Assembly (NCBI GenBank): GCA_006247105.1
Contig: CM016926.1
Location: 1,488,001 to 1,552,000, forward strand
Origin: Giardia muris
Taxonomy: Eukaryota > Fornicata > Diplomonadida > Hexamitidae
Length of the DNA: 64,000 nt
Direction of reading: 5' to 3'
Shown piece after piece: positions 1 to 9,438 of this stretch. The first letter of the stretch is position 1. Every line of letters begins with the position of its first letter. The translations under genes were made by a program, and so were the position numbers. The notes under the pieces are model-generated. The model was not told the origin of the DNA. It made no database searches and was given only the letters and a program-made list of their open reading frames with translations.

Positions 1-18
1 CTCAATCACCATCGCCCT

Positions 19-3000
19 TCAGCTCGTACGGCCCTGTAACAGTAGATATAACGCCTCAAGGAAGCCTCCTACAGCCCACGCCTGATTCGTGCAAGAAGCA
101 GAACAGAAGGTACCATCACCCTGTTGAAGCTCAGGAATCGACTTGAAGCTCCCATTGACGTTCGAATGCCTCCCCAAGAAGTGGATAAGGTTAATGAATA
201 GGTGTTCTGGCTCCTTGTACCCGGAAAGAATCGCAGACGTGATCGCACGTGCATAGACGTGCGGCCAGGCCGGACCATTGTGATAGCACAGGCCTCCAGC
301 CGTTTCATAGCTGCTACGGTCGTTCATGTCGTAATACGTACGGAACGCCGAGTCTAGGTGATGAATGGTCCTCATCCCTACCATGTGCCAAGGCACGGGG
401 TCTCTCGCCGCAAAGCCATGGTTGCCCGCCTCCGCCTCACGACGCGCCGTTACTAGGTACTTGTGCTCCATCGTGGCCGTATGTAGCTCGCGTAACCCGT
501 CCTCGATCTCCTTTGTGAATTGCTTAGCAAGAGCCTTTTCATCCTTCGAGAACGAAAGGCCAATGAAGTAGTTTGGACGGAAGTAAGTCGCCTGAGGGTC
601 AAGCGGTGCCATCTTCAATAGCTTCTGGTCCTTCACCTTCTCGAAGCGAGTCAATAAGTCCGGAGTGATCGTGTCCCGAAGCATACGTGCCCGACTTGGA
701 CGATGCTCGACACGTGAAAGGAATTCGTCATTCAGGCTGCCTTCCAGCTTCAATTCCCAGGCTCGGAGCTCTTCCATCGTTATCGTCTTCAACCCTGCAA
801 CCTTCGCTGGCGCATTAACTACTCCAAAGGCCGCAGGATTGGCGATGATTGCCTTCAGAACGACTAGGCAACAAAGATTAATCTCAACGTTCGCCCCATG
901 ACGGCTGGAACCGGGACACCCCTTGTTAATCCAATCACAGGAGCCCATCTTGTCCATCCAGGTCCCACAGTTGCTCGGGTTCCCCCCAACGATGAGCCCC
1001 GTCGCCTCGTCGACATGGACGTCAACGTTAAAGCCCTCATAACGCATCTGCTCATCAATGGCCGGGCCGGCGTTCCATTCTCGGAAGCTGATCCCACGTA
1101 GGTGACGAGTCAGGATCTCGAGGATAACGTGCTTGAGTGGCATGACATACCTGGAGGTGATCTCCGAGCCATAGTTATTGATCAAGTCGCGAAGGACATA
1201 GTAGCCATTGACAAGCTCGTAGTCATCGAGGCTATCCGAAGGGAATAGACGCACGATATCTTGGTCCAGGATCTCCACATCCTTCGTATAATGGATATAA
1301 TCCAGAAGTGACGAAAGCATAAACCAGACGGCGTCCCGAGCATTATAACGTGGACGGCGTCCGGAATCTTGAAGGTTCGGAAGAAGGCCATGCCGTAGGA
1401 GTGAAAACGTCGTGACTAAGATCTGGCGAGCAAGTAGACGACGAGAGGGGAAAATGGTCATGCACCCTGTGATGGCCAATGCCGAGTCACGTCCCCATGA
1501 ACGGAAGAGTCCACGGAAGAAGTGTGGATACCCAGCACAAAGCGACACGTTGTTCTCCCGAAGATTCGGGTCATAGATCGTATCACGAAGAGTCTCAAGA
1601 ACAGAGCTTCCACGGAATCCTTCGCTTTGCCCAAGAATGTCAAGGAGTAAGCAGACGTAACGAAGGTCCACGTTGGCCGTCTCGGGCTCGAAACCGATGA
1701 GTGTAAGAGAGGCACGATACAAGTAGCAGACCGCCTCGTGCAAATTCGTTAGCTTCCCGAGCGAGCTGTCCTTCGTGATGAAGCCCTCCTTGAAAAGGAT
1801 GGCCTGGTTGATTGCTTGGTCGTACACCGCATAGATGTGACGAAGGCAGCGAGGGCGAAGAGACATGGGAACCTGCTTGACGAGACGGACATGGGCATGG
1901 AATGACTCAAGAGCGGTCCGCATCCGGTTCCGCGTCTCTACTGGCTCTCCAGCGTCGACACAATGCCGTTGGAAATACTTCTCGTCACGCGCGATGATGT
2001 AGTCGACCAACCAATTATCGCAACGGATGTTCTCGGCGACAGGCCCACTGACGTCTGAGACAAAGAGGGCATCACGAACCCCATCAAACCCGGAGTACGA
2101 TGGGAGAAGGTATCCACGGTCGTTCGAGAATAGGTACGGCGCCTGCTGAATATAGTCTCCCTCGTCCTCTGCAACCTGCGTCAGGAAGCACTTCTGAAGG
2201 AACGGGTTGAGTTCCTGGAACGCGGCCCTGAAGGTCGTCACGGATGCGTCCGAGACCGTCAGGCGCATGATCCCCTCGTAGGCCGCGTCCGTCTTCTTCG
2301 TGAAGACGAAGATGGACCCTCTGGGGAACGTCTCGTCGGTGAAGTAGACGGTAAAGCGATTGGCATCCTGCACTTGGAGCGGGAAGGGAACGTGGTCTGG
2401 AGTCAGGCCCTCAATGGTTTGAGGCAGCTGATGCGGATTATACAGCACGTATGGAGCACTGTAGGTCCCCAAGAAGTCGATCCCGATCTCCCCAAGAGGT
2501 CCCCCGTTGTTGTACTTGAAGGCAGGACGCAAGACGAAGACGTATGACTCGCCGGTCGTGGGATGCATGCGCTCGATCGTCATCAGCTTGTCGTGATGCG
2601 ATTGAGCATAGACCTGTGAATAGCCACCCGAGGCAATGGTGCAATGGAGCTCTGTCAATATGCTCTTGACCAGAGTCGCACACGTCGCATACCGCACGGT
2701 CCGAGGCGGAAGAGAGGCTGCGAGCTCCTTATAGAGAGCCTTCTCGGCAACACACAGCTTCCCTATGGCGCCGGTCCCGACGAGATGCGTAGTTGCCATC
2801 CCACCGAGACAGTTCGCGGCGGCAACGGCCGAGAGGATAAGAAGGTTATCCCGCTCGTGCAAGGAGTACTCGCTCCCGGGCGGTATGTTGTCGTGCGTGA
2901 CGTCGAACATGAGCGCTGGGATGCGGAGGCGAACGGTATCGCGGACACGTCCGATGACCTCCCCGCCGTAAACAGCCGTCTCGCAAAGTTGCCCGATGCT

Positions 3001-5169
3001 CGCCGCATTGATGAGCTCGTTGACGACCGAGTTCCCTCCGACCTCCTGGAGGAAGCGCGCCTCCGCCATCGCGTTCCCCATGAAACACTCGAGCATCACG
3101 TAGATGTCCTGGCGCACGGTACGTGCGGCGTTGATGACGTGGCGGAGAAGACGGGGATCTGTCGAATGAGCGTTGTCAATGCGGATCGAGTCGAAGATCT
3201 CCGCGCAGCGTCGGACGTAGCTTGTCGCCAAGGTCCAGAGTCGCTTGTTCGGAAGCCCACTTGGAAGGTAGTAGGCGAGCTTAATGCAGTCACCCCAGGT
3301 GACAACCGAGCAGCGCAGATACGCACGCGCGACGCGACGGGTGAAGTCATAGGGAGTCCCCATGACCCATCCGTTGCAGGCAGAGCAGATGATTTCTCCG
3401 TTCTCGACGCGAGCAAGAACCGCGCTTGGGTCAGTCTCCAAGGCAGCGGTCAGGTGGTGATGGCGGCGATCACCATCATTCGCGTCGATGATCGGCTGGA
3501 ACCCGCGGAGGAAGATGTCGAAGGCGGGTGCGTCGCTGAAGCAGAAGGCCTTAAACGCGGGCTTAATATCAACGAAGAGACGATACCAAACGCCACTCCC
3601 GACGGCCTGGAGGATTGACGCGCGGTCGGCTACGTTGCGCTCCTGAACACGCCGCTCGAACGCGCTGAAGAAGTACTGGAACATCTCCTGAAGCTCGGCC
3701 GTCGTCAGGTGATCCTCCTCCTTTCCTTGGCAATGCTCGCAGTGGGAGTCGTGTTGGGCCTGCTTGGCCAGCTCGTCGAGAACGGCCTTAAGGTTTGCCT
3801 CCTTGTCAAGAGTGGGCGCGGGGGTTTCCTCATCATCACTGAAGGTGCAGCTGACATTCGAGTCGCCCTTCCCTGTGTTAAGGCAGATGATACTGTTATC
3901 TAGCGAGCCGTCCGGGTTGTTTCGTAAGCGCCCGGAGCAGGTCATGGCCGAGGTCAGCCCGAGGCGCCGGAAGATACGGTCGAAGCATATTCGCGCTCCT
4001 TTGCGAGTGCCCGTCACAATGGTGAAGCGCTCGTACTCAGGAAGAACGGTCTCGTACAAGAACGTGAGGACTTCGCGGGCCTTGGCCGACGGGAGAAGTG
4101 AGAGGCGGTCGACGAACTCCTGACTATTCTCCTCCATGTCGAGGAGCTCGTACTCATGGAGACGGAGGGCGTCGAAGACGCGTCCGACAAGCGTTGTGAG
4201 AGTATGACAAAACTCCGAAGCCTGGTCGTGCTTGATTCCGATTTGGCCGTCCGCCTCCCAGTAGCAGCAGCGTAGATTATAGAGCGAGAGGACCTCGCGT
4301 TCGCGTGGGGAGATGAGGTTCAGAAGCGGGAAGAAGGACTTATTCCGACTGATAAAGCGTTCAGGTGGGACGACCCCAGTTCCGCGTGCGTCCCAGCCGG
4401 TGCGGAGGACAGCGGCCTCAATGGCGCGCATATGAAGGTCGAGAAGGGCGGCGGGGAGCAGATAAGCGTAGTCTGCGGTGTTGAACGAGGCAGAGCGGAG
4501 CTGCTGGAGCATTGGGGCGTCAGGGGAGATGTGATTGAGGACGATATCGTACATGGCGTGTGCTCCTTTTGCGTAGAGGTGCTCGGTGGTGAAGCGCTTC
4601 AGGTGCTCCTCGGATTGGACGGAAGGTTGCCAAGCCGTCCAGCTCGCAAGCGAGTAACACGAGCTGCTGGACCCGAGCTTATTAATAGGGGTGAAGTGAA
4701 TCATGTTGCACATCCCCCCATCAATGAGAGGTCCGATGGTCTCGCCCCATTCCTTAAGTGGCCCAAGAGCGTGGGTATAAACAGTACACATCGAGATCCC
4801 CTCGTCTGCGATCGGGGGATTGACCGTTACGTAGAAGTCGTTCTGGCGGGAGAGGACAAGGTCATTGATGACGATGCGACCAGTCACGTTCCGTAAGGAA
4901 AAGACGTAGAGCCCGGGGGAAAGGGTGCTCACGTCGACATCGCAGGAGAGTTCAGTCCCTCGCTGTTCGAAGGAGAGCTCACAGCGCTCACGCAGGTGAG
5001 TCGCGGCGATTAGGAGGCGGTACGTCTCGCGGAACGCCCCGAGCTCCATGAAATCTCCACCCTCGACTACGACGCGCAGGCGGGAGACTTGGGCAGCCGT
5101 CAGGAAGATCGGGACCTCCGGGTGGAGCTTCCGGCCCGTCTCATCGATGCGCACGATGAGCGTTGACAT
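19..5169 (-). CDS. AGL: glycogen debranching enzyme (4-alpha-glucanotransferase / amylo-1,6-glucosidase)
   Basis: A bifunctional cytosolic enzyme that moves maltosyl/maltotriosyl units and then hydrolyses the remaining alpha-1,6 branch glucose during glycogen breakdown. The 1716-residue product has an N-terminal beta-sandwich, a GH13-like transferase half (for example FDSIRIDNAHST and VMLECFMGN near residues 660-700) and a C-terminal (alpha/alpha)6 glucosidase half with FFRGLFRSWGRDSA and YHNGPAWPHVYARA. Animal and yeast enzymes are about 1530 residues, so this one is somewhat long. The start is set at the ATG at 5169, which follows GAGAAAA; an upstream in-frame ATG at 5214 would overlap the stop of the preceding gene and has no A-rich tract next to it. 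The upstream gene ends at 5207, leaving 37 bp. Family assignment is secure; the exact start is inferred. Confidence 0.95.
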   Translation of the reverse strand: MSTLIVRIDETGRKLHPEVPIFLTAAQVSRLRVVVEGGDFMELGAFRETYRLLIAATHLRERCELSFEQRGTELSCDVDVSTLSPGLYVFSLRNVTGRIVINDLVLSRQNDFYVTVNPPIADEGISMCTVYTHALGPLKEWGETIGPLIDGGMCNMIHFTPINKLGSSSSCYSLASWTAWQPSVQSEEHLKRFTTEHLYAKGAHAMYDIVLNHISPDAPMLQQLRSASFNTADYAYLLPAALLDLHMRAIEAAVLRTGWDARGTGVVPPERFISRNKSFFPLLNLISPREREVLSLYNLRCCYWEADGQIGIKHDQASEFCHTLTTLVGRVFDALRLHEYELLDMEENSQEFVDRLSLLPSAKAREVLTFLYETVLPEYERFTIVTGTRKGARICFDRIFRRLGLTSAMTCSGRLRNNPDGSLDNSIICLNTGKGDSNVSCTFSDDEETPAPTLDKEANLKAVLDELAKQAQHDSHCEHCQGKEEDHLTTAELQEMFQYFFSAFERRVQERNVADRASILQAVGSGVWYRLFVDIKPAFKAFCFSDAPAFDIFLRGFQPIIDANDGDRRHHHLTAALETDPSAVLARVENGEIICSACNGWVMGTPYDFTRRVARAYLRCSVVTWGDCIKLAYYLPSGLPNKRLWTLATSYVRRCAEIFDSIRIDNAHSTDPRLLRHVINAARTVRQDIYVMLECFMGNAMAEARFLQEVGGNSVVNELINAASIGQLCETAVYGGEVIGRVRDTVRLRIPALMFDVTHDNIPPGSEYSLHERDNLLILSAVAAANCLGGMATTHLVGTGAIGKLCVAEKALYKELAASLPPRTVRYATCATLVKSILTELHCTIASGGYSQVYAQSHHDKLMTIERMHPTTGESYVFVLRPAFKYNNGGPLGEIGIDFLGTYSAPYVLYNPHQLPQTIEGLTPDHVPFPLQVQDANRFTVYFTDETFPRGSIFVFTKKTDAAYEGIMRLTVSDASVTTFRAAFQELNPFLQKCFLTQVAEDEGDYIQQAPYLFSNDRGYLLPSYSGFDGVRDALFVSDVSGPVAENIRCDNWLVDYIIARDEKYFQRHCVDAGEPVETRNRMRTALESFHAHVRLVKQVPMSLRPRCLRHIYAVYDQAINQAILFKEGFITKDSSLGKLTNLHEAVCYLYRASLTLIGFEPETANVDLRYVCLLLDILGQSEGFRGSSVLETLRDTIYDPNLRENNVSLCAGYPHFFRGLFRSWGRDSALAITGCMTIFPSRRLLARQILVTTFSLLRHGLLPNLQDSGRRPRYNARDAVWFMLSSLLDYIHYTKDVEILDQDIVRLFPSDSLDDYELVNGYYVLRDLINNYGSEITSRYVMPLKHVILEILTRHLRGISFREWNAGPAIDEQMRYEGFNVDVHVDEATGLIVGGNPSNCGTWMDKMGSCDWINKGCPGSSRHGANVEINLCCLVVLKAIIANPAAFGVVNAPAKVAGLKTITMEELRAWELKLEGSLNDEFLSRVEHRPSRARMLRDTITPDLLTRFEKVKDQKLLKMAPLDPQATYFRPNYFIGLSFSKDEKALAKQFTKEIEDGLRELHTATMEHKYLVTARREAEAGNHGFAARDPVPWHMVGMRTIHHLDSAFRTYYDMNDRSSYETAGGLCYHNGPAWPHVYARAITSAILSGYKEPEHLFINLIHFLGRHSNVNGSFKSIPELQQGDGTFCSASCTNQAWAVGGFLEALYLLLQGRTS

Positions 5170-5206
5170 TTTTCTCTGCCAGCTGTAAATGTGATTGATT
5201 GCCGTG

Positions 5207-6877
5207 TTAATCATCAAGGAGGAAGTATGTAGACTGGCCAGGCTCGAGTGCCTCGACCTTCAGGAGGGTTGCGGTGATGGAGAGGGGTGTATTGACCGAG
5301 CCCTGGATCGGGCGATCTCCGACTTGCGTCGGATTCACGCCGATTGCCGCCAGGGTATGTTCATGGACATAGCGTGTGAGGATTCGATGGAGCGATTGGT
5401 GTGTGCAAGCGATGTATGTTGTGGTCTCTTCTTCTAAGGGTGGTGAGGCTTCTATTCCTATGAGTAAGAACTCCTCACTAAGTAAGGAGATTTGAGTTGA
5501 AGGGAAGAGGTCTTGGGAGTTTGGACGTGAAGGGAAGTAGTCTGGATAAACTCGTCGTCTTCGTTGATCCCAAATGAAGGCACCTAGGAAAAGGGAGATT
5601 CTTTGAGTAAGGATACGAGTGGTTTCAGAAAGTTCGGTAATTGCTAAGGCGTGCTGCGAAGGGGTGTAGACCACGCAGGGGGTGAATTGCAAGCGCTCGA
5701 TCCCACTGAATGCGGGGGCGACGCTTGATAGGCAAGGCCCATCCAATGTTGGTTGAGAAATAATGATAGGCTCAGATTCCAAATGAACGTGCTGAGTTTG
5801 GGGTTCGTTATCAACGGTAGTACCTGGGAACAGGTGCATGTAGACCAAGGGAGAATAGAAGAAGCCGCCCTTTAGGCCATTCGATACCTCCAAGGAGTTG
5901 GAGGTGGTCTCGGCTTGATAGACATAATAATACGGCTTAAGGTTTCCAATGGCCTCGACAACACGATTACGATACAGCGCATCTCCTTGAACATCCCGCA
6001 GCCGAAGGGTCAACCTATCGTTGGAGACGCCAGTGATAAGTGTGATGTGGTTATGCTCGTCAATCCCGGCAGACTCTATACACGCGACCTTGCCACGCTC
6101 GACCACGCCTTGACGGAAGTTTCTGTACCGTTGTAGTAACCTAGGGCTTACTCGGTCCTGCCTATCAACATGGTTCCGTTGAAGACAAGTATAGAGTCGT
6201 GTGTATCCGTTGGCATCGAGTTCACCCATACGACTCACCTTTTCGAGCATGGCCTTGATGTGACTCAAGCGAGCATTAGACCACCCCAATGGAAGACCCG
6301 AAAGACTACTAACAATGGTCGCATCATCTGGGATTACCCCCGTTGGCTCGTACCCTTCCTTCCGATCTATCCTGCACCTACTCGCGATTACTACTGCACC
6401 AGGAAGGATGATCGTATCACTAGGGACGGAAAAGACGGTCGCCTGGATGAATGATATGGCGTCTTCGGTCTCAGTATCGTATAGAAGAAGTGCCTGTATA
6501 TTCTTTGACGTTGTCAAGGTGCTTTTGAGCACGTACGCGCAGAAGTTCTTGACCGGCGCGTTCTCCCCAGCAATCTTCAGGTCTCTGACGGTCTTATAAT
6601 CATGTGGTCCCGATAGTTCCTCCTTCTCGCGATAGACCCTAAGCATCGAGTCCAATGAGCCAAGCTTCTCAGTTCCCCTCTGTGCGATAATAGTTGTGAG
6701 GTCATGTGACTCCAAGGAGACCCTTTCGGTCATAGGAAGCTGCCCACCCCCCTGCCAGTGTAAAGTTACCCTTTCGTGGACGTTGGAAGCAAGCGCTAGG
6801 GCGACCATCCCTTCGAGTCTTGGGCCATCAGGAACCTCGATGAATGGTACCCCACGGACCGTATACTGTAGCCGCAT
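5207..6877 (-). CDS. unknown protein with possible OB folds (POT1-like candidate)
   Basis: A 556-residue protein that I cannot name with confidence. Residues about 105-235 run as a run of beta strands (KNFCAYVLKS, IQALLLYDTET, then IILPGAVVIASRCRID) followed by a helix LSHIKAMLEKV. The order and spacing resemble the first OB fold of POT1-type telomere end-binding proteins, where a 'G-x-I/V-V-x-x-x-R' strand precedes the same kind of helix. A second strand-rich stretch at about 260-345 (GKVACIESAGID, LRLRDVQGD, NLKPYYYVY) could be a second OB fold. This is inference from pattern only. The start ATG follows AAAAAAGAAGGGGG. It is divergent from the CCDC39 gene (119 bp apart) and ends 37 bp before the debranching enzyme start. 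A generic single-strand nucleic-acid binder or an unrelated beta protein are alternatives. Confidence 0.6.
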   Translation of the reverse strand: MRLQYTVRGVPFIEVPDGPRLEGMVALALASNVHERVTLHWQGGGQLPMTERVSLESHDLTTIIAQRGTEKLGSLDSMLRVYREKEELSGPHDYKTVRDLKIAGENAPVKNFCAYVLKSTLTTSKNIQALLLYDTETEDAISFIQATVFSVPSDTIILPGAVVIASRCRIDRKEGYEPTGVIPDDATIVSSLSGLPLGWSNARLSHIKAMLEKVSRMGELDANGYTRLYTCLQRNHVDRQDRVSPRLLQRYRNFRQGVVERGKVACIESAGIDEHNHITLITGVSNDRLTLRLRDVQGDALYRNRVVEAIGNLKPYYYVYQAETTSNSLEVSNGLKGGFFYSPLVYMHLFPGTTVDNEPQTQHVHLESEPIIISQPTLDGPCLSSVAPAFSGIERLQFTPCVVYTPSQHALAITELSETTRILTQRISLFLGAFIWDQRRRRVYPDYFPSRPNSQDLFPSTQISLLSEEFLLIGIEASPPLEEETTTYIACTHQSLHRILTRYVHEHTLAAIGVNPTQVGDRPIQGSVNTPLSITATLLKVEALEPGQSTYFLLDD

Positions 6878-6996
6878 CCCCCTTCTTTTTTCTCGCCCCC
6901 TCCTTCACCATCACCATCTCTTCCTAGATAGGATCTGACATGGAGGCGAATCCTAAACAAGCTGGAAGGACCTAGTCGACTGCAAAAAACTGCAAG

Positions 6997-9396
6997 ATGA
7001 CTGAACAGGTCAACCTACGCGAGGTGATCGCCACGCTGTGGCGCCCCGTCGAGCTGGCACTCCCTGCGTTCGCCGACGACCGGAACGTGAAGCTCCACTC
7101 CGACTTGCGAGAGATTTCGGGCCAGATTTCGGCGTACATCGAGGAACTGACTCAATTGGAGGCGCGCACGGTTGCCATGGATCGCCACAAGGACGCCGTC
7201 CAGCAAGAACTGAAGCATGCACAGACTCTAGCCGAGGCGAAGCGAAAAGAGGTTGACTCGGAGACCCATATGATGACTCTTGTCGAGCGTGACCTTGGGC
7301 GGATGCAAGCGAAGATTCGGGAGTGTGGGATGCAAAGGCAGCAGATCGAGGAGCGGCAGCAGTCGTGCCAGACGTCTCTCCTTAAGAACTACGCACGGCT
7401 CAGCGAGGTGAAGAAGGAATATCAATGGCTCGAGGATGAGCGTGCCGAGTGGCACCTCGCGTCGGAGCAGAAGAACGACGACGCCTTCGCCCTCCAGAAG
7501 TATACCGCCATTGACGAGAAGAGGAAGAGCGACCTCGAGCAGTCTCTCAAGCGGCAGCAGACCGTTGTCACGGAGCTGACAGATCTCCTCCGTGCGGAGA
7601 TCAACAAGACCCTTACGGCGCAAGTCTCACTAGACAAGGCGGCGGTCAGTTTCAGTCGGCTTCAAGAAGATCGTCGTGTTGCAATGGCACAGTTTAAACA
7701 AGCGGTCGCCCTTTTGGAAAGTAAGGACAAGCAAGAGACCCTTCTTAATGAACGACTCGAGCATGCACGCCTCGACCTAGAAGACTTGAAGAGCACCGAT
7801 CGGAGAGTTCAAGGAGAGCTTGAAGAGGTCCATCGGCAACGGCACGCATCCGATATCGAGTTCGAAGGTGTGGAGCGTGAGGCGAACAGGGCCATGTCGG
7901 CCCTTGTTCAAGCCGAGAAGGAGGTTGAACAGATGAAGGGAGAGTTGTTAATCCAGCGCGCCGCGTTGGCCTCGACGCGCAGAGATCTAGGGAGTAAGAA
8001 GGAGCACCTCGAACAGATGCAGGCCTCATACCAGAATAGAATTCAGGATGGACAACGATTGGATGCGCGATTGGAGCTTCTCATGACGGTCAAGGAGGAG
8101 ATGGATCGGAAGGCGTTGAGCCTTGAGGACATGATTGATTATTTGGCAAAGGTGGTTGCTTCCGTCACCCAGGAGCATGCGATGAAGGATGCGGAGTATA
8201 AGGCAGCACAAGCTCGTCTTCAGACGATGGGCCAACGGCTCATAGAACTGAAACAGCAGGAGGCCGCCGTTGACAATGATATCTCGGGGTTACGAAGCGG
8301 TCTCAAGGGCCTTTCTCAACGAATCATCACCTTCGAGAACCAGATTCAACAGCAACGTCGCCATATATATAATGCAGACTACCAGATCCAATCGCTCACC
8401 CGTAAGCTCAGTATCGCCCGCGGTGACCATTCCCTTGAGGAGCTCGCAGTTCTAAAGCAGAACATTGCCAGTCTGACTCAACAGCTCGAGTCCGAGCTTC
8501 GTACCGCAAAGCTTGTCAAGCAGCAGACCGGGTCCGTGACCAGTGAGATCGAGCGTCTCAACCGGAATCTTGCGGAACTGAAGGCGAAGCGGGAACGAGT
8601 CGACACCGACCTGCATGAACAAATGCTCGCCTCGAACACTGCTGGTCTTTATCTGACGAAGCTGGAGAATGACCGCGCAGAGGCTTTGCTGAAGCTGGAC
8701 TCGATGAAGATCCAGCGGGAGCGCCTCTTAAGGGAGTACGAGAACCGCTCCGCAATTGTCTTTGGCCTCACAAACCGAAAGGAGCAGCTCCGGATTGGTG
8801 CTGTCAAGCGCACTAAGGAGCTTGATGCTGTCAAGGCCCTTCTACAACAGGAAGTACGCCTGGTCGACCAGGATTTATCCGCCGTCCGTCTCGAGCTCAA
8901 AAAGCGTCGCATCTTCATCGAGAAGCTCCGCATTCGCTGCGATATTCTTACGGATCGCGTCGGGGCGATCACCTGTGCAGCCTCCGGGAAGAACCCCGAG
9001 GAAGCTGACCCTCGAACAGCTCAGTCCGATGCCATCATTAATTTCGGGAAGAAGAAGGCGGATTTGCAAGCTCGATTCGAGGAATATTCCAGCCAGCTCA
9101 AGAAGGCAGAGCTCGAGGTGGCTGGGCTTCAACAGGCACTTGAATCACTTCGTCGTAGTAATGCTGAGATTCGTCGTGATGTCCGTCCCGTGACCTCCGG
9201 GAGCGCCGAAGCCGAGCGTCTCAAGCGTGCCAAGCAGGACCTGGAGCAGGCCGACAGCGAGATTCTTTACCTCAGAACGAACATCAGAAACGCGAAGCGG
9301 GAGATGGAGGCGGCTGAGAGCCAGAACTCGGACCTTCAGGAGCGCGTGGATGAGCTTGCTGCGGCCCTGCATGACGTGGAGTATGGGGTGGAGTGA
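6997..9396 (+). CDS. CCDC39: CCDC39 / FAP59 axonemal 96-nm ruler protein
   Basis: Nearly all of the 799 residues form heptad coiled coil. With CCDC40, CCDC39 (FAP59 in Chlamydomonas) sets the 96-nm repeat on which inner dynein arms and radial spokes dock, so it should act in the flagellar axoneme. The match is more specific than coiled coil alone: DDAFALQKYTAIDEKRKSDL and AQVSLDKAAVSFSRLQEDR (residues about 160-225) follow the human order 'DALTLQKYAQQD...AQLELDKAAQDF', and IEKLRIRCDILTDRV near 640 matches the late IEKL-x-R-ILT block. It is shorter than the human protein (about 940 residues), mainly at the C terminus. The ATG follows GCAAAAAACTGCAAG. The stop lies in GGAGTGAAG, close to a Giardia poly(A) signal. 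The next gene converges 42 bp downstream. Confidence 0.85.
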   Translation: MTEQVNLREVIATLWRPVELALPAFADDRNVKLHSDLREISGQISAYIEELTQLEARTVAMDRHKDAVQQELKHAQTLAEAKRKEVDSETHMMTLVERDLGRMQAKIRECGMQRQQIEERQQSCQTSLLKNYARLSEVKKEYQWLEDERAEWHLASEQKNDDAFALQKYTAIDEKRKSDLEQSLKRQQTVVTELTDLLRAEINKTLTAQVSLDKAAVSFSRLQEDRRVAMAQFKQAVALLESKDKQETLLNERLEHARLDLEDLKSTDRRVQGELEEVHRQRHASDIEFEGVEREANRAMSALVQAEKEVEQMKGELLIQRAALASTRRDLGSKKEHLEQMQASYQNRIQDGQRLDARLELLMTVKEEMDRKALSLEDMIDYLAKVVASVTQEHAMKDAEYKAAQARLQTMGQRLIELKQQEAAVDNDISGLRSGLKGLSQRIITFENQIQQQRRHIYNADYQIQSLTRKLSIARGDHSLEELAVLKQNIASLTQQLESELRTAKLVKQQTGSVTSEIERLNRNLAELKAKRERVDTDLHEQMLASNTAGLYLTKLENDRAEALLKLDSMKIQRERLLREYENRSAIVFGLTNRKEQLRIGAVKRTKELDAVKALLQQEVRLVDQDLSAVRLELKKRRIFIEKLRIRCDILTDRVGAITCAASGKNPEEADPRTAQSDAIINFGKKKADLQARFEEYSSQLKKAELEVAGLQQALESLRRSNAEIRRDVRPVTSGSAEAERLKRAKQDLEQADSEILYLRTNIRNAKREMEAAESQNSDLQERVDELAAALHDVEYGVE

Positions 9397-9438
9397 AGGT
9401 GGAGAAGAGGGGAAGGAGCTTTGCTATACGCTCAAGTC

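Noticed and set aside
2644..3618. 324-codon plus-strand frame inside the debranching-enzyme gene
   Set aside because: It is antisense to a certain coding region, has no domain and no initiator.
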